A DNA stretch of 64,000 bases from Ampelomyces quisqualis (lineage: Eukaryota > Ascomycota > Dothideomycetes > Pleosporales > Phaeosphaeriaceae): positions 1,550,001 through 1,614,000 of the forward strand of contig JAGTXZ010000014.1 of the NCBI GenBank assembly GCA_018398575.1. Direction: 5' to 3'. Below the pieces are notes generated by a model. That model was not told the DNA's origin. It saw only the letters and a list, made by a program, of their open reading frames with translations, and ran no database searches. Each line of letters starts with the position of its first letter. Position 1 is the stretch's first letter. Made by a program: the position numbers and the translations under genes. Below are positions 33,301 through 45,655 of this stretch, in pieces.

Positions 33301-34713
33301 ATCCGTGACTGTCCGTGAAACCAGCGCTCTCCCACTCGCTGTGCGATTGACTTTCTTGATAGCGTGCGAATGCCCCGTCCATATTGCCTGACGCTGTATG
33401 CGCTGTGGTTGCGAAGAAGGATCGAAAAAGTAGTCGATACGCGATTCTAGCCACTCTATCCGTCCATCAAAGTGATGTGCAAGTATGGTCAGTTCAGAGT
33501 CCGACTTTTCGCCAATGAATGCGTAGAATTGTGCATTATCTTCCATGGTCTTTGGCTCTCTCGCAAAGTGCAGATGCAGCCCATCAACGTGCGCAACATT
33601 GAACACGTCTGTAATCTTCTTGGCTTTTGCTCCGACATTCTCGAAGCCCCATGCCGACATATTTCCCCGATCGTCGAGCACTACACATACTTCCGGGTTG
33701 CGATTGGCAACCTCCATGAGATGGTGTAGCGCCACACCATGGTCTTTTTCTTCCGCAGAAGCCAGCAGCATGGCTCGCTCCGTTGCACGTGTGAAGTGCT
33801 TGCCATCGATGAAGAATGCGAACCTCTTGTGTGATTGCTGATCTTGGGGTACCACCTGAGGCATGATTGACGCTAGCAAGTCCACATCAGCCCACATGTG
33901 CATGCCGTCCACGCCATGATGTTCGCCGGGTACCCACACCCGGACCTTATGATCTGCGCATATAGTGTATAGTACGTTGTCCACTGATTGATCCTTGTGG
34001 TACGGTTGCCGCCAATGCAGGCCCGTGATTGCCTTGGGATGCGGGAGGTAGAAGTAGTCGAACCTTTGGTCTGCCGAGCCGAATGCTGTCCGTCGCCAGA
34101 TCTTGAGCATCCGATCGTATTTGCCCGTTGAAGCTATCAACTCAGCATCAGGCGAGAAACAAGCGAACTTGACGGGATTTGCAAGCTGCTTAGCCCATAT
34201 CCTTTCGGTCTCGCCATGGGTGTTGAAGAGTGTGAGGGAGGCGCTGCCGACGAGCAGTTCACCGGGCATACCCCAAGAAAGGGTTGTTATCGAGTCGTCC
34301 GGGTCAGGCAGGCTCATGCTGCCCTGCACCGACCACTACGCGCCATTAGCTACTGCGCGACGTGCTGCGAACACAGTGCTCACACCTTGACAAAGCCCGT
34401 GTCCTGTCCATATGGCCGATATATGTATATGTGTCGCGTCGAACAAGCTGCGAGCTTGCCAGTGGCCTCGTCAAGCGCGACGGTCTCGAGCTCGAACTCT
34501 TCGTCGACGTAGATGGTTTGTAGAACATGGTTGGGCCGATCGAGGACTATGAGCGCGTTTCCGGATATGTATGCCTGCACATTCTGGATCAGTCGCAGTG
34601 CATAGCATGTCGGGTGTAGGTGGAGGTCGTACAATGATCTGATAGCCCTCCCACAGGCCATGGCAGACAGCTTGCAGCTTCGCCTGAGGCCGGCCAGGCA
34701 GGATACCGCGCAT
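30391..34713 (-). CDS. RAV1: RAVE complex subunit Rav1 (V-ATPase assembly regulator), 1373 aa
   Basis: RAVE reassembles the V1 and Vo sectors of the vacuolar and endosomal proton pump; Rav1 is its large scaffold (DmX-like in animals). Five exons are read: 34713-34633, 34574-34386, 34335-32014, 31965-31534 and 31488-30391. All four introns are 45-58 bp and in phase 0. The N-terminus MRGILPGRPQAKLQAVCHGL and exon 2 YISGNALIVLD and YRPYGQDTGF begin the beta-propeller (WD-like) region that fills the first half. The Rav1p_C helical region includes FEVIARNEYTKT, NPVDCALYYLALRKKPVL and LLANNFNEARWKTAALKNAY. The C-terminus is acidic, then KKKPPP, and ends LLDAFGF. The length is close to yeast Rav1 (about 1357 aa). 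The gene is intact. Confidence 0.95.
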
Positions 34714-35089
34714 GAGATGGTTTGGCGACTTGTCAACTGTGTCGCATGATTGTGAAGTGGCTCGTAATGCAGCAAGGTCCTATGACACGGCTGTTGACGG
34801 ATTGCGCATCAATTCGTCGTCGATGTCAATGGTGTCGTCACCACACTCGCATGCAAACTCACGTGTAGACTCTCAAGAAAAGTGCAGTCGTTCAAGCGAG
34901 CCTCGTCTGATGAGCTTCACCTAATGAAGAATGACGCAAAACTGCAGATGCGTGTTGCTGCATCGCAGCCCGCGTCGGCTTTACCGGTAATGCTAGCGCA
35001 GTGCTCAAGTCCGCGCACGTGATGCCTTCTTGTCCAACGACGCGCCCGAGGTCCCCAAACTCATACACGTCAAGTCTTGCCAACGATAC
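34714..35089. promoter_or_regulatory. RAV1 upstream region
   Basis: The 376 bp between the PRMT3 stop and the RAV1 start must hold the RAV1 promoter and 5' leader. A 63-codon minus-strand frame (35,083-34,892) is probably not a gene but could act as an upstream ORF. No TATA box was identified. Confidence 0.4.
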
Positions 35090-36678
35090 CTAAGCCATTG
35101 TCCTTGTCACCTTGCCCTTGGCCTTTTCTCCTCCCTGATCGCCTCCCCACTCCACAGTCACAGTAATGCCGCGATCGTCTCCCTTCTCCTTCGCATACTG
35201 CAGCGTACCCTCTAGCACAGTCCCCTTACCATACTTCTGCTTCTGTGCAATCTCATTGTCCAGCAACAACACAGCCTGATGCCAATGCGTCGGTGTATTG
35301 GCTGGTCCGGTAGAAAAGCCAAGTCCAGGAATACCATTCTTGCCCCAGTCAATGCTATCGACCTTCTGGACTTCTTGTGTACTGGCAGAATGGATGAACA
35401 ACGTGTCGAACCAGATGGCAATTGCATCGAGTGATTGGATGTCGCGCTCCAATTCCATGCGGAGAGGAACCTTGAAGCTCAAGTCCTGAACTGAAACAGT
35501 CTTCATTTCGAGGAGGTGGGATGAGGCCGAGCCACACAGTGCCTTCTCCGGGACGTCGAAAACACCAATTTCGTGTGTGTTGAGTAGACCTCCAGGGACC
35601 ATTGGCGTAAAGTCGAAGCCATACACGTCGCTCCAGAACTTCTCGCCTGTGCTTTGCGCTATCCACTCTGCATCTGCGATTGGCGCAAGACGAATATTGC
35701 AATGGCTGGGTACGAGGATGCCGTCAGACTTCAGGTACATATCTCGTGCTCTGAGGACAGAGTCGAGCATACCCTCAAACAACAAGCCATAGCCCATCCA
35801 CTCAGAAATAATAATGTCCACCTTCTCTTTCCCAATGAGTCGCTGTGTGTTGAAGTCCTCGATGCGTCCCTGGACCACTTCTATCCGATCTTGGTATCCG
35901 TTCTTGGCTACGATCTCTTTCGCTCGTATTGCGATGGCGGAATTGTCGACAGCGAACACCTTCTTAGCGCCAGCTCTTGCACAGAACAGTGATAGAATGC
36001 CTGTGCCGCAACCTACATCAAGCACAGTCTTTCCAGCGAAGACGTCCGGATTCTTCTCGATGAAGTCTCGGTAGCCTTCGGTTCGCACGCCATCTTCGAT
36101 CATCTCGCGGTGGATGCTGTTGCCTTTGTATGATTCGAAATAGTCCTCATCACGATCGCTTGTGATCTTGATCTTGGAGAAATCTTCTGGAATATCTCGT
36201 TGTAGCTTTGCCTCGAAGTCATCGTAGTCCACGACCTTGGTATCTGAATCTGGCATGAGATCTCCAAGCTCGAATAGCAATGCGTCGTCCTCGACAGTGG
36301 GATGGAGATATTCGTCACTCGATGACCCTGATAGATCTGGTATTTCGATTCCTTGTGACGAGGTCCCTCTCTGTGCTGCTGCTCTGAGGTAGTTCACGAG
36401 TTTGATTACAGTAAGCTCGTCCGCTCCTGGCACTCCATTAGTCCAATGTCCCAAATAGGTAAGGCGCAGAAGACGCTGGTAGACGAACCAGGTCCGAGAT
36501 TCTGGATGGTGCCAGGCAAATCGAATTTGTGCTCGCTCTGGCAATGTTTTATCATATCGGTTACGCGACTCCATTGCTGATCACAGAAGAGACATTTGAA
36601 CGTCGTCGTATCTGGCTCGCTTGCATCCTCGACTATGCTACCGACCGAGCTTGCAGCGTCCGAGTCGCTGTACGTCAT
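35090..36678 (-). CDS. PRMT3: Protein arginine N-methyltransferase 3 (508 aa)
   Basis: Type I arginine methyltransferases transfer methyl from S-adenosylmethionine; PRMT3 (Rmt3 in fission yeast) is cytosolic and modifies ribosomal protein uS5 (S2). Two exons, 36678-36489 and 36426-35090, give a 508-residue protein. A C2H2 zinc finger (C29, C32, H45, H50) binds the ribosomal substrate in known homologues. SAM motif I is VLDVGCGTG at about 198-206. The double-E loop SEWMGYGLLFEGML is at about 271-284, with E272 and E281. The THW loop is at about 443-445. The single 62-bp intron has an unusual donor GTTCGT but a good branch site (GGACTAAT) and acceptor (TGCCAG). The splice joins LGP to GADELTVIKLVNYL, as expected in the family. 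Confidence 0.95.
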
Positions 36679-36981
36679 TTTGGCTGCGTTAAGAATCCCG
36701 AGTTGTATCGTTCATTTGATGTAGAGTCGAGTGTAATTTCTGATCGGTTCGTATGTGAGTCGACTTAGCGCGCGCACATTGGTTATCGTCGAAGTTTCTG
36801 AGGCTATTGTTAGTTTTGTGCATGGTGGGCGGAGTTGCGGGGTGAGCTCGTTGCGCCTGCCGTAGTTCGTGTCTAGCTCTGCACGCGGACGCGTCCTACG
36901 TCCCCCTCCCCCACCTCATCATACACGCTCGTCGAAATTTGCAGTGCCTTACAGTCACTATCAACTCAAACAAGTAACAGT

Positions 36982-37585
36982 CTAGTCAGATGTCCGCTCT
37001 GAAAGTATTCTCAATTTGATCAAGTCTTCCATGAGACCATCATCAGCTAGCTCAATACGGCACCTGAACACTTTTTTCTCTGCCTTGATGCTCTTTGACC
37101 CGACGGTCAGGAAGCCGTACTGCGCGCCGTCAATCAGCTTGTTGTGCCCAATGTACGCGTTTCCTTCGCTGATCAGCACAATGTTTTCGCCAGTGAAGTT
37201 GCGGATTTCGAAACCGGAGACGACGACTTTATCGATGCTTTCGCCTACTGGTTTAGTCTTCCGGTGCTAAAGACCGCGTTTAGAAGAGGCTCGAAGCTCT
37301 TGGAGAGACCAGTGCAGAAGCTGGTCTTGTACCCGGATTTGGGAGGGAGGAGCATGGCGCCGTGCTGATGAGTTGGATGCCGTCTTTGGTGATGATGATG
37401 AGCTGCTCGCAGTATCCGCCGGCTTCGACGATGATCTTGTCGCCCTTCTTGGTATTTTTGTTGGTTTTCTGCATGGATTGGCCGGGCTTGACAGTTGTGT
37501 CGTAGTCGGAGTCTTTGCCTGGTATGGGATTGCAGAGCACTGAGGTAACGAGTAGCAGCAGTGCCCCAGGGATGTAAGAGCGCAT
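36982..37585 (-). pseudogene. Secreted pectin-lyase-fold protein, frameshifted and internally deleted
   Basis: The frame begins with a signal peptide (MRSYIPGALLLLVTSVLC) and then a repeat start typical of right-handed beta-helix secreted proteins (VKPGQSMQKTNKNTKKGDKI, EAGGYCEQLIIITKDGIQLI). Near 37,364 one base is missing: the frame shifts between IST and GAMLLPPKSGYKTSF. A later part reads KVVVSGFEIRNFTGENIV and LIDGAQYGFLTVGSK in another frame, after an apparent internal deletion, and ends at a TAG at 36,982. Such proteins are usually about 300 residues. Only about half remains here. The decay is by indels, not by hypermutation. The family call is from sequence resemblance. Confidence 0.7.
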
Positions 37586-38741
37586 ACTGTTAGATAAGAA
37601 AATATAGACTCTTGGATAAACTGACTTGTAGATTTCAAATGCGACACGTTGTCCCCGAGGTGTCGAATAGTTTCAAGGCTCCTCGATTCATGTCATAGCC
37701 ACAAATTTGCCCAAAGACAGTTGACAGTTCATCACGACAGCTCAATCTTCCCACCCCAAACTCCCCATCTGAAAGACCAAAGCTGATCGATGAAGACCTG
37801 GTCTCTCAATCCAACCATCAGGGTTGGCAACATAACTCTCTGTCTACCCTATCACGAAGCCAGCACAAGCGAGCCGTACTTGAATGTAAGTGCTTGATGC
37901 GGCAATGACACGCGAGCCGCAGGATACTTCATGCTTAGAAAACCTAGCGAATGCATCTTGGTAGGTTGATATGCACCACACATCGAGACTAGAACATACA
38001 TCATGGCTCCAGGCGAGATGACCCATTCGATGTCGTTAATATAAAGCCCTAATACAAACATATCCACACTACTTTCCTCGACAACCAAGCATTACAAACA
38101 GTCAGACCCCTTATTTCTCACCAAAGCATTTTCACCATGTCAACTAGCTCGCTTCATCCCTTCCAAGGTTACACAACCGCACAGCTCATAGCGCGCAGTC
38201 CACGACGCACATCTCACATTCAATGCGGACTCCAACCCTCTACCAAAGCCATCTGCGTCCGACCTAATAGATCCGATGGGGTTCGCTTCGTTTTTCCATC
38301 TTGGTAGGGCTGCAAGCGGTCTTGGAAGATTAGTCAGCTGAACCCTGACCGCTCATGACACATATGCAAAACTTGGACTCTTCGAACAAAAAAGCAGGGA
38401 TGTTTGATGTGCATGTTCTCTGATGTGGGATATTTATGGCAAGATTATGCTTTAAGAGCAGAGAAGCTTCGTGGAATCACAAATAGATTTGAGCAGGAAG
38501 GACTTGTTCGTCACAAGCATTTACGCATCACGATGTGTATCAAAGTACTCGCGGCACGCACCACCTCGCTACCGGTTAGTGAAATTCAAAAGAACGCCAG
38601 AATTATGCATTGCCACCAACTTTTGCCTTGAAAATAATCTTACATTCCCCAAAGTGGTAATATCTCGGGACCAATATCGAACCATCTCTATCCTACATTT
38701 TCCTCCCAACATCGCTATCCCTGGTGACGGTCACGCAGCAT
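37586..38741. other. 1.1 kb intergenic, nothing recognised
   Basis: It lies between the promoter side of the pectin-lyase-fold pseudogene and the RAT1 stop codon. Short open frames on both strands show no protein character. The part next to 38,742 should be the RAT1 3' UTR. Confidence 0.5.
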
Positions 38742-41700
38742 CTAAGAGTAGTCGTTCGAATTGTACGACGGCCGATTTCCAGCTTTTCCGTAGCCACCAT
38801 CATTTCCACCACGTTTGCCACCTCCACCGCCACGGCCTCCACCGCGATCATTGCGAGGAGGTCGATCACTGTAAGCATTGTCGTTCGTCTGATTACCGTA
38901 GCCTCCACCGCCTCCACCATTTCGACCTAGGATCTCGTCCGCGGGACGATAGAACTGTTCATTTCTCAACGAGTTGTTGTTGCCGGCTTGTCGCGGTGGT
39001 GGGCCACCGTGCTGAGGAGGCGCGTTGCTCATCCACGCGGGACGCTGGGTAGGTGAGGGCACAGGAGGACCTCCGTAGCCTCCGTGCTGCAGGGGTGGCA
39101 CCCAGCCTGGTGGTGGAGGCGGAACGAAGTTCGCGCCACCGGGTGGTGGCCGTGAGTTGGGAAACGGCGCAGGAAAGTTCTGCTGTCCACCATAGCCGCC
39201 CTGATTGCCGCCGTATCCGCCTCCTCGACCTCCACTATTGTTGTAACCTCCTCGACCTCCACCACTGCTGTAACCTCCTCTGCCTCCTCCAGTGTTGTAA
39301 CCACCCCGACCTCCATTTTGATGATCCCCACGCATGTTGTCATTGCTACGTCGGTCGTTGAACCCACCACGACCTCCACCACGGCCACGGAAGCCACCTC
39401 GTTCGTTCTTGCGACGCACAGATTCGGCTTCTCCTGGACGGAGAGCTGGTTTGGGCATTATGGTGCCGTCGAGCAGTATTGACCTGTGGGCATTCTTTGA
39501 AGTCAGGCGCGGCATCTCGTAGTATACTCTGTATTTCGGTTAGCTGAAGCACATATTGTCATGTGTGGTTACTGACCTCATTGAGCCATCCTGTACAATC
39601 TCAAACTCACTGTCACTATCGACATCGAAAGGCGGCACTAGCTGACTGTCTAAAACGAACAAGTCGTGGGGCTCGATGTCACCGTGGAGTGCACGACTCT
39701 GGGCGGGATCAATGTTGTGCTTCTTGACGCCTTTTCGGTAGAGGGCTTTTTCAACATCATCAAACAGACCACCCTCTTGAGAGAACAATAGAGTCTCTTT
39801 GCCAAACTCGTTGCGCTTCCGCTCATCATCCGAGAGCTCGGGATATTTTGTTGCCATAGCATCAAGCAATCGCTTCTCATCAATAAAAGGCAAGACGGCA
39901 ACACCTTGCCAAGCAAACTTCTTGCCGTTGAGATCGATCGGGAAGTCTTCAGGGTAGAAGTCGATGATGGGGCTGGTAGGGTCTTCCATGAGAACGCGGA
40001 AAGGCTCGGGAATAGCGTGATTGGAGGCAGCAGGCAACACACCCATCAATTGCTCATAAGGATGGAATGGTACACCCTTCTCGAAGAGCTTGCGAGGATT
40101 CATGGTTTCAAGACCGACAAAATCCGCGGCAAAGGGCGCGTAATGATGAGGGAAGTACCAGGTCCAGGACGGACAGCCTTGCATATAGTACGCCAACACC
40201 CAACAAAGACCTTCAGCATACTGTCGGGCGACTTTGTTGCGAAAGGCGATGTCGTTAGGTGCAACGTGAAACTTCTGCTCGTAGTAACGCTCCTCGTAAC
40301 CATCCTCCCACAACATGATTGTGTCCTTGGGAGTTCCATCCTCCTTCTGCGGAGTCGCGGCTGGCGATGCCGGGACGAATGGCGTGTTACGACCAGGTGT
40401 GCCGTTATCTGCATCCTCCATGTCATCCGCTTTGCGCTTACCAAGTTCAGAGGGTTTCGACTTGGCGTCCTGAATGGCATCAGTCTCCGGTGGCGCTGTT
40501 CCTTCGGCCACAGCCTTCATCATCTCCTTCAGTCGGGCAGCAGCGCTCTTATTTGACTGCGCGTCGCGATCGTGAACAATCTCTGCGTGTTCAAGACGCG
40601 TCTTGTTTGTCTGTGCCTCCTTGGGGTCGAAGAAGATCGTTCCAGAATTGAGGTATGTTTCAGTGCTTTCCTTAACACGCTTTTGTGGTGGCTCAGAATT
40701 GTTATTCTCATCCCTTCGGTCGCGCCTACGGCCGTTTTTCATAGCTTGACGTCGAGCCTTGTTGGCCGCCTGGCTATCTGAGACCTCTTTTCGCTTCTTG
40801 AAAATGTCGGCCTCACGGCTTGCTAGAGCACTGAGAATCTGCTGTACACGACGCATGTCAGGGAAGCCGTCCTTCGTCACGTAATCATCCATCTCAGCAG
40901 CAAGGTCTCGCCAGATGCTGATGAGAAGATCGATACCTTGGTCTCGAATTTCGAGACTGGGCAAATGAGGAAGGAAATCGTTTCCAACGAAGAAACACAT
41001 GAATACCCAATCGTCGAGCGAGCGCTCCAGGTCGTACTTGAAGCTCCTCTTTGGTGTCTCCATTTCAACAGCCAAGTACTCTCGCAGGATGTTGGTGTGT
41101 AACCAGATGTAAGGCTTTGGCGGGTGCTCAGTAGCAGCCCACTCCTCGGCGGCTTCCTCTTCGGTAAGCTTCTTCCCATTATCAGGAAACTCACAGTTGT
41201 TGCTAATGTGACCTTTGCGACCACATCGCGTGCACGCCTTATCCTTACCAGAATCAAAGAAGACGTCTTCTCTGAGGACTCGGAAATGAGGTTCGTGGGT
41301 AGCAAGACTCAACATGATCAAATCAGCATCTAGACCATAGATGACATGTCGGGTGTTGGGGTCATGAGTGGGGATAGCGCGTTGAGAGCGGATGAAGTTC
41401 ATGATTTTGTGTTCTCCTTCACCAGGCACAGATGCATCTGAGATGATGACTTTCATGTCCTTCCACGACGGGTCGGTTGTGAACTTGTACGCACACCAAT
41501 ACTGAAGACTCTCGGCGAGGAGATGCATGAAGGGTGTACCGGGTGTAATGGCATTAGAGTCCCAGGTCTTCTCGACGACCTCTTCTAAGCTGTTGACGTC
41601 CTCACCACGGCTCGCTTTTTGCGAGTTGAGCAACTTGAGAAATTCTGCACGCTCCTCGTCTTTCTCCTTGGCCTCCCTTGCAGCACGGAAGCGACGCGAA

Positions 41701-42044
41701 CGCTGTTGATTCATCTTTGCACGGGGCGCAACGCCATCGACTGCCATGTACAGCAACTTGCGAGGGCGCACCATGCCAACAACACGATCTGTGTATTCAA
41801 AGATGGCCATCATCATGTCGGCCTCGGTCTTAGGCGCTGGCTTGTCTTCGGGATGCGAACACGGGTGGACGATACCGTTCATGTCGAGGTATAGGTTGTC
41901 AAACTCTTCGCCGTTCGGATTTGGGCCAGTGCGATCGACGGGGATTACCTCTTCGCCGACCTTTTTGGGTCGCTCTTCTTGGACAGTGGAGACAATCTTG
42001 GGATATTTCTGGCTGAGCCAGCGAAACATAGCGGGGACACCCAT
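38742..42044 (-). CDS. RAT1: Nuclear 5'-3' exoribonuclease Rat1/Xrn2 (1084 aa)
   Basis: Rat1 degrades 5'-monophosphate RNA in the nucleus, ends RNA polymerase II transcription and trims rRNA and snoRNA. Two exons, 42044-39577 and 39528-38742, are joined across a 48-bp intron (GTCAGT ... CAGCTAACC ... ACAG) to give SMRVYYEMPRLTSKN. The start is the canonical MGVPAMFRWLSQKYP; an upstream in-frame ATG at 42,080 adds 12 residues not seen in the family. Active-site residues are visible in SDASVPGEGEHK (about 202-213) and YGLDADLIM (D239, D241). A zinc knuckle (C271, C274, H279, C284) is typical of fungal Rat1. The conserved second region lies at about 600-820. The C-terminal 230 residues are RGG/GGY-rich and disordered. 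It is divergent from USO1. Confidence 0.96.
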
Positions 42045-42559
42045 TGCTGGTAATGTCGCGTCGTTGCGCGCGAGGTACACGGGATGGAGATGGTGCCTGA
42101 AGAGCTGGGTCGAAAGGTAGTGAGCGGCACCGGTGAAAGTGAAAGGCGTATACTAGCACTCTGAAACTGGTTGTAGTATTCTGGAGATAGTACACGAGGA
42201 TAAAGATTGCGGCAATCGACGTTGCGTCGAGGTTGTGCAGCGTGAAAGAAAGAAGGGCCCCAAGGCAAGGAAATGCACCTAGCCGCGGCCTCTGTCCGGG
42301 TAGGGTGAGCGATCTTAACTGGAAGAGAACCTCTCCCTGTCGCTTTCAATGACTCTGCGACACCCTGAATCCGGAGTGCGCGTATAGCGCGATGGGGTTG
42401 ACGATGGAATGAGGAAGGCGTGGAGGCATGGGCCCGCGAGAGAACAGAACTATCGACAATTGGCGCCAAGACGCGGAGCCGCAGTTCTGCCGGCAGTGCC
42501 AGTCACGTGCCAGTCTACCACCACGGGACTTTGAACATCTTTGACAACCAACCTCCAAG
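42045..42559. promoter_or_regulatory. Divergent promoter between RAT1 and USO1
   Basis: The 515 bp between the start codons of RAT1 (minus) and USO1 (plus) must serve both genes. Composition is GC-rich. No specific element was identified. Confidence 0.5.
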
Positions 42560-45500
42560 ATGATGCGCGTGCTCGAGGCCAATGCGCCTCCCAAGCAGAC
42601 TGCCACCGACACCATCAGCACGCTCAGCAGCCGGCTAGCAAGTGCGACACTTCTGGAAGACCGTCGCGCTGCCATACTAGGACTCCGCAGCTTCGCCAAA
42701 GAGTACCCGGCCTCGGTTGCATCAGGCGCGCTCCGGGGGCTCATCGCGGCCCTGACCCAAGATGGCGAGGATGTGGACACGCTCAAGGTGGTCTTGGAGA
42801 CGCTGATCATGCTCTTCCACCCCGACGAGCAGAGCGTACGCCTCGTCTGGGCTGTCAAAAAGGCATGGCTAATGACTAATGACTTGAGCAGCCCGAGGCA
42901 TCTGAAGAGATATCGCTCTGGCTCGCCGATCAGTTCTCACAGGTACACAGCGCCCTTCACTCCCATTGCTAGTGCTGAGCTTATGGTAGCGCCAAGACAA
43001 CATAACCATCCTCCTCGACCTCCTTGATACGCCCGACTTCTACTCGCGTCTATACTCGCTACAGCTTATCCGAGCCATAGCACTGGCACGGCCGGAGCGA
43101 ACACAAGAATGCATCCTCACTGCTCCACTCGGCACCTCGCGCCTGGCTGCAACCCTGGACGACCCCCGTGATGCAATTCGCAATGAAGGCCTCGTCCTGC
43201 TCGCCGATCTATCGAGATCCTCGCCCGAATTGCAAAAGCTGTTTGTCTTCGAAGACGCCTTCACCAAGGTCTTCAATATGGTACAAGCTGACGGAGCTTT
43301 ACTGCAAGGTGGAATCGTTGTGCAGGACTGCCTCAGCCTCTTAGCCAGCCTCATTCGCTATAATCCGTCGAACCAGACGAACATCCGGGAGATGGGCCAT
43401 ATTGCTCGCTTTGTTGCTTTACTACCTGGCACAAAGAAGCAAAAGAAGCCACGCGCCGGTCCCGAAGACGAGGACGATTGGACCAGCCCACAGAGTGACA
43501 AGAACGTCTGGGGCCTCCTTGCAATCATGCGCATGTTCCTCGTCAAGGGCGGTGCCGGCACCCCCCAAAATCAGACTGCCTTCCAGAAACATGGCTTGCT
43601 TCGTCAATTACTCAATATTGCATTTGACCCGGCGACTGCCATGCCCATCAAAATAGAAGCACTCAACACCTGTGCCGATATGATCAGAGGAAACCCGCGG
43701 CTACAGGAGGGTTTCGCTCAGGAGCAGGTACGGCCCATCGTGGTGCCTGCAGTGAACGGAGCATCGTCTCCGAACAAAATTGTTTCGGTGTACGTTATTG
43801 AAGCTCTCTTGAACTTGGTGCTCACGCCAGCTCCCAACGAGCTGTTCGACCTGCGTAATTCAGCTTGCGAGTGTGTCAGATCCTACTTCTACAATCACAT
43901 GCAGATTCGAGAGCATTTCCTGAATCGAGCTATCGGTGGCCACGAAGGCGGTGATGAGACAGCAAACGCGTTGACGATATTGATGACAGGTGTACAAGGC
44001 TCATCAACGTCTGACCCTTACAGGCTATGGTTTGCCTCTACCTTGATATATCATCTCATCGTAGGTGATATCCGAGCGAAAGACACTTTAATGCAGGTCA
44101 AGGAGGGCGATGCAGAAAGTGGCGAGGAAGTTGTGACTTGCATACAGACCCTTACCGCTAACTTGATCGCAAGTCTACAGCTAGGCGAAGACGAGCGAAT
44201 ATCGATAGCCTATCTTATGCTCCTCCTCGAATGGCTCTACGAGGATGCGGCAGCGGTAGATGACTTCCTCGGCGAGGCAAGCAGCTTACAGAGCCTGGTA
44301 CAGGCTACTTTGACACCAGGGGAGGATCGAGTCATCCTTCGAGGCCTTTGCGCTGCACTACTTGGCGTTGTATATGAATTCTCGACAAGAGATTCCCCGG
44401 TGCCACGTCGCGATCTGCAACCAGTGCTTCACTCCAAACTTGGTCGCGAAAAGTACCTTGAAGCGATCTCCGAGCTACGACAACATCCACTGGTTCGGGA
44501 TTTTGAAGTCCTGCCGCGCACGGGCGGTGGAAGTGGCAGCCTACCGAGCGTCTTCTTCGATGAGATGTTCATTGACTTCCTCAAAGATAACTTCAGCCGA
44601 CTCACCCGTGCTGTTGATCGTAATCCGAATATCGAGCAACACCAGGACCACGACGGTGTAGATCGAGATGTAGTTGATGCTTTGCGTGGCGAAAGAGACG
44701 AAAAAGAGCAAACTATTCAAGAGTTGAAGACACAGCTCATGAATTTGGAACAGAAGCTGGACCAAGAGTCGGCAGATCATCGAAAAACCCAACAATCGGC
44801 TGACGAGCAACGCAACACGCTCAAAAAGATCAACGATAAGCTGCACGATGATCTAGACAAGGAGATCGAGAAACGGAATCGTGAACATAAGCAAGCAACG
44901 CTGGAGATCGAAAACAAATATAACCTCCAGGTTGTTGCTCTTAACAACAAACTGCAACAGGCGATGAAGGAATCAATTGTGGCCATTTCAAGGACAAAAC
45001 AAGAGTACGACGAGCGGCTGCACGAGTCCAACAGAACTCGAACTGAGATTGATCGACGACTCGAATTGTCAGAGAAAGCCAGGATAGAGGCACTCGAGAC
45101 CATCCGAATCCTTGAGCAGACACAACAGCAGACACGTACTGAATTTGCCACCATCACCGAGACCTTGCAAAATCTACAAAAGCATGTCCACGATAGCGAG
45201 GCACAAGTCAAGGGGCTCAAACAAGACAATGAAGATCTGCAATCGACTATTGAGAAGCTCAAGACTGAGAGCCAGGAGCTCAAGACCAAAGTTCAGGACC
45301 AGACATGGAAAGTCAAGGATGCTGAAGAGAAGCTGCGCAAGGCAGAGACGAGTGGGAAGAGCGCCAAAGAAAGCAAAGGAAATGAACTCAAGGCGCTTCA
45401 GGAAAAGCTGCATGCCGCAGAGAAGAACACAGAAGAGAAGCAGACAGAACTTGACGACCTGTTCGTCATTCTTGGTGATCTTGAGGAGAAGAGGAGCAAA

Positions 45501-45655
45501 GACAAAGTACGTCCACTCCGCCAAAGCTTTTGCTATCGCGTGCTAACGACCCCTAGAAACGCCTCAAGGAGCTCGGCGAGGAAGTTTCAGATGGCGAAGA
45601 CGGCGAAGATGAGGATGGAGACGATGAGGATGATGGAGACGGGGACGACGGTTAG
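42560..45655 (+). CDS. USO1: Vesicle-tethering protein Uso1/p115 (980 aa)
   Basis: Uso1 tethers COPII vesicles to the Golgi before SNARE-mediated fusion. Four exons are read: 42560-42835, 42892-42942, 42990-45506 and 45557-45655. Introns are 56, 47 and 50 bp. The tiny 17-codon second exon reads PEASEEISLWLADQFSQ and fits the family. The armadillo-like globular head spans about residues 1-655 (ITILLDLLDTPDFYSRLYSL, LRQLLNIAFDPATA, PRRDLQPVLHSKLGREKYLE, FFDEMFIDFLKDNFSRL). A long coiled coil spans about 660-945. The tail is strongly acidic and ends in repeated Asp-Glu-Gly. The length matches filamentous-fungus homologues, shorter than the 1790-residue budding-yeast protein. The start is taken at the first of two adjacent ATG codons. 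Confidence 0.94.

Noticed and set aside
34380..34775. Alternative 131-codon RAV1 first exon
   Set aside because: It reads through the first intron; the spliced form starting at 34,713 matches the family N-terminus.
34892..35083. 63-codon gene upstream of RAV1
   Set aside because: No motif and no codon bias; at most an upstream ORF.
38302..38360. tRNA-like sequence
   Set aside because: No cloverleaf with A and B boxes could be built.
38471..39052. Plus-strand 193-codon His/Arg-rich ORF
   Set aside because: It is the antisense of the RAT1 Gly-rich tail; the His/Arg richness comes from Gly codons on the other strand.
42045..42080. RAT1 start 12 codons upstream
   Set aside because: Family members start at MGVP; the extra residues are leader sequence.
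44777..45289. Minus-strand Ser/Cys-rich 170-codon ORF
   Set aside because: Antisense shadow of the USO1 coiled coil.
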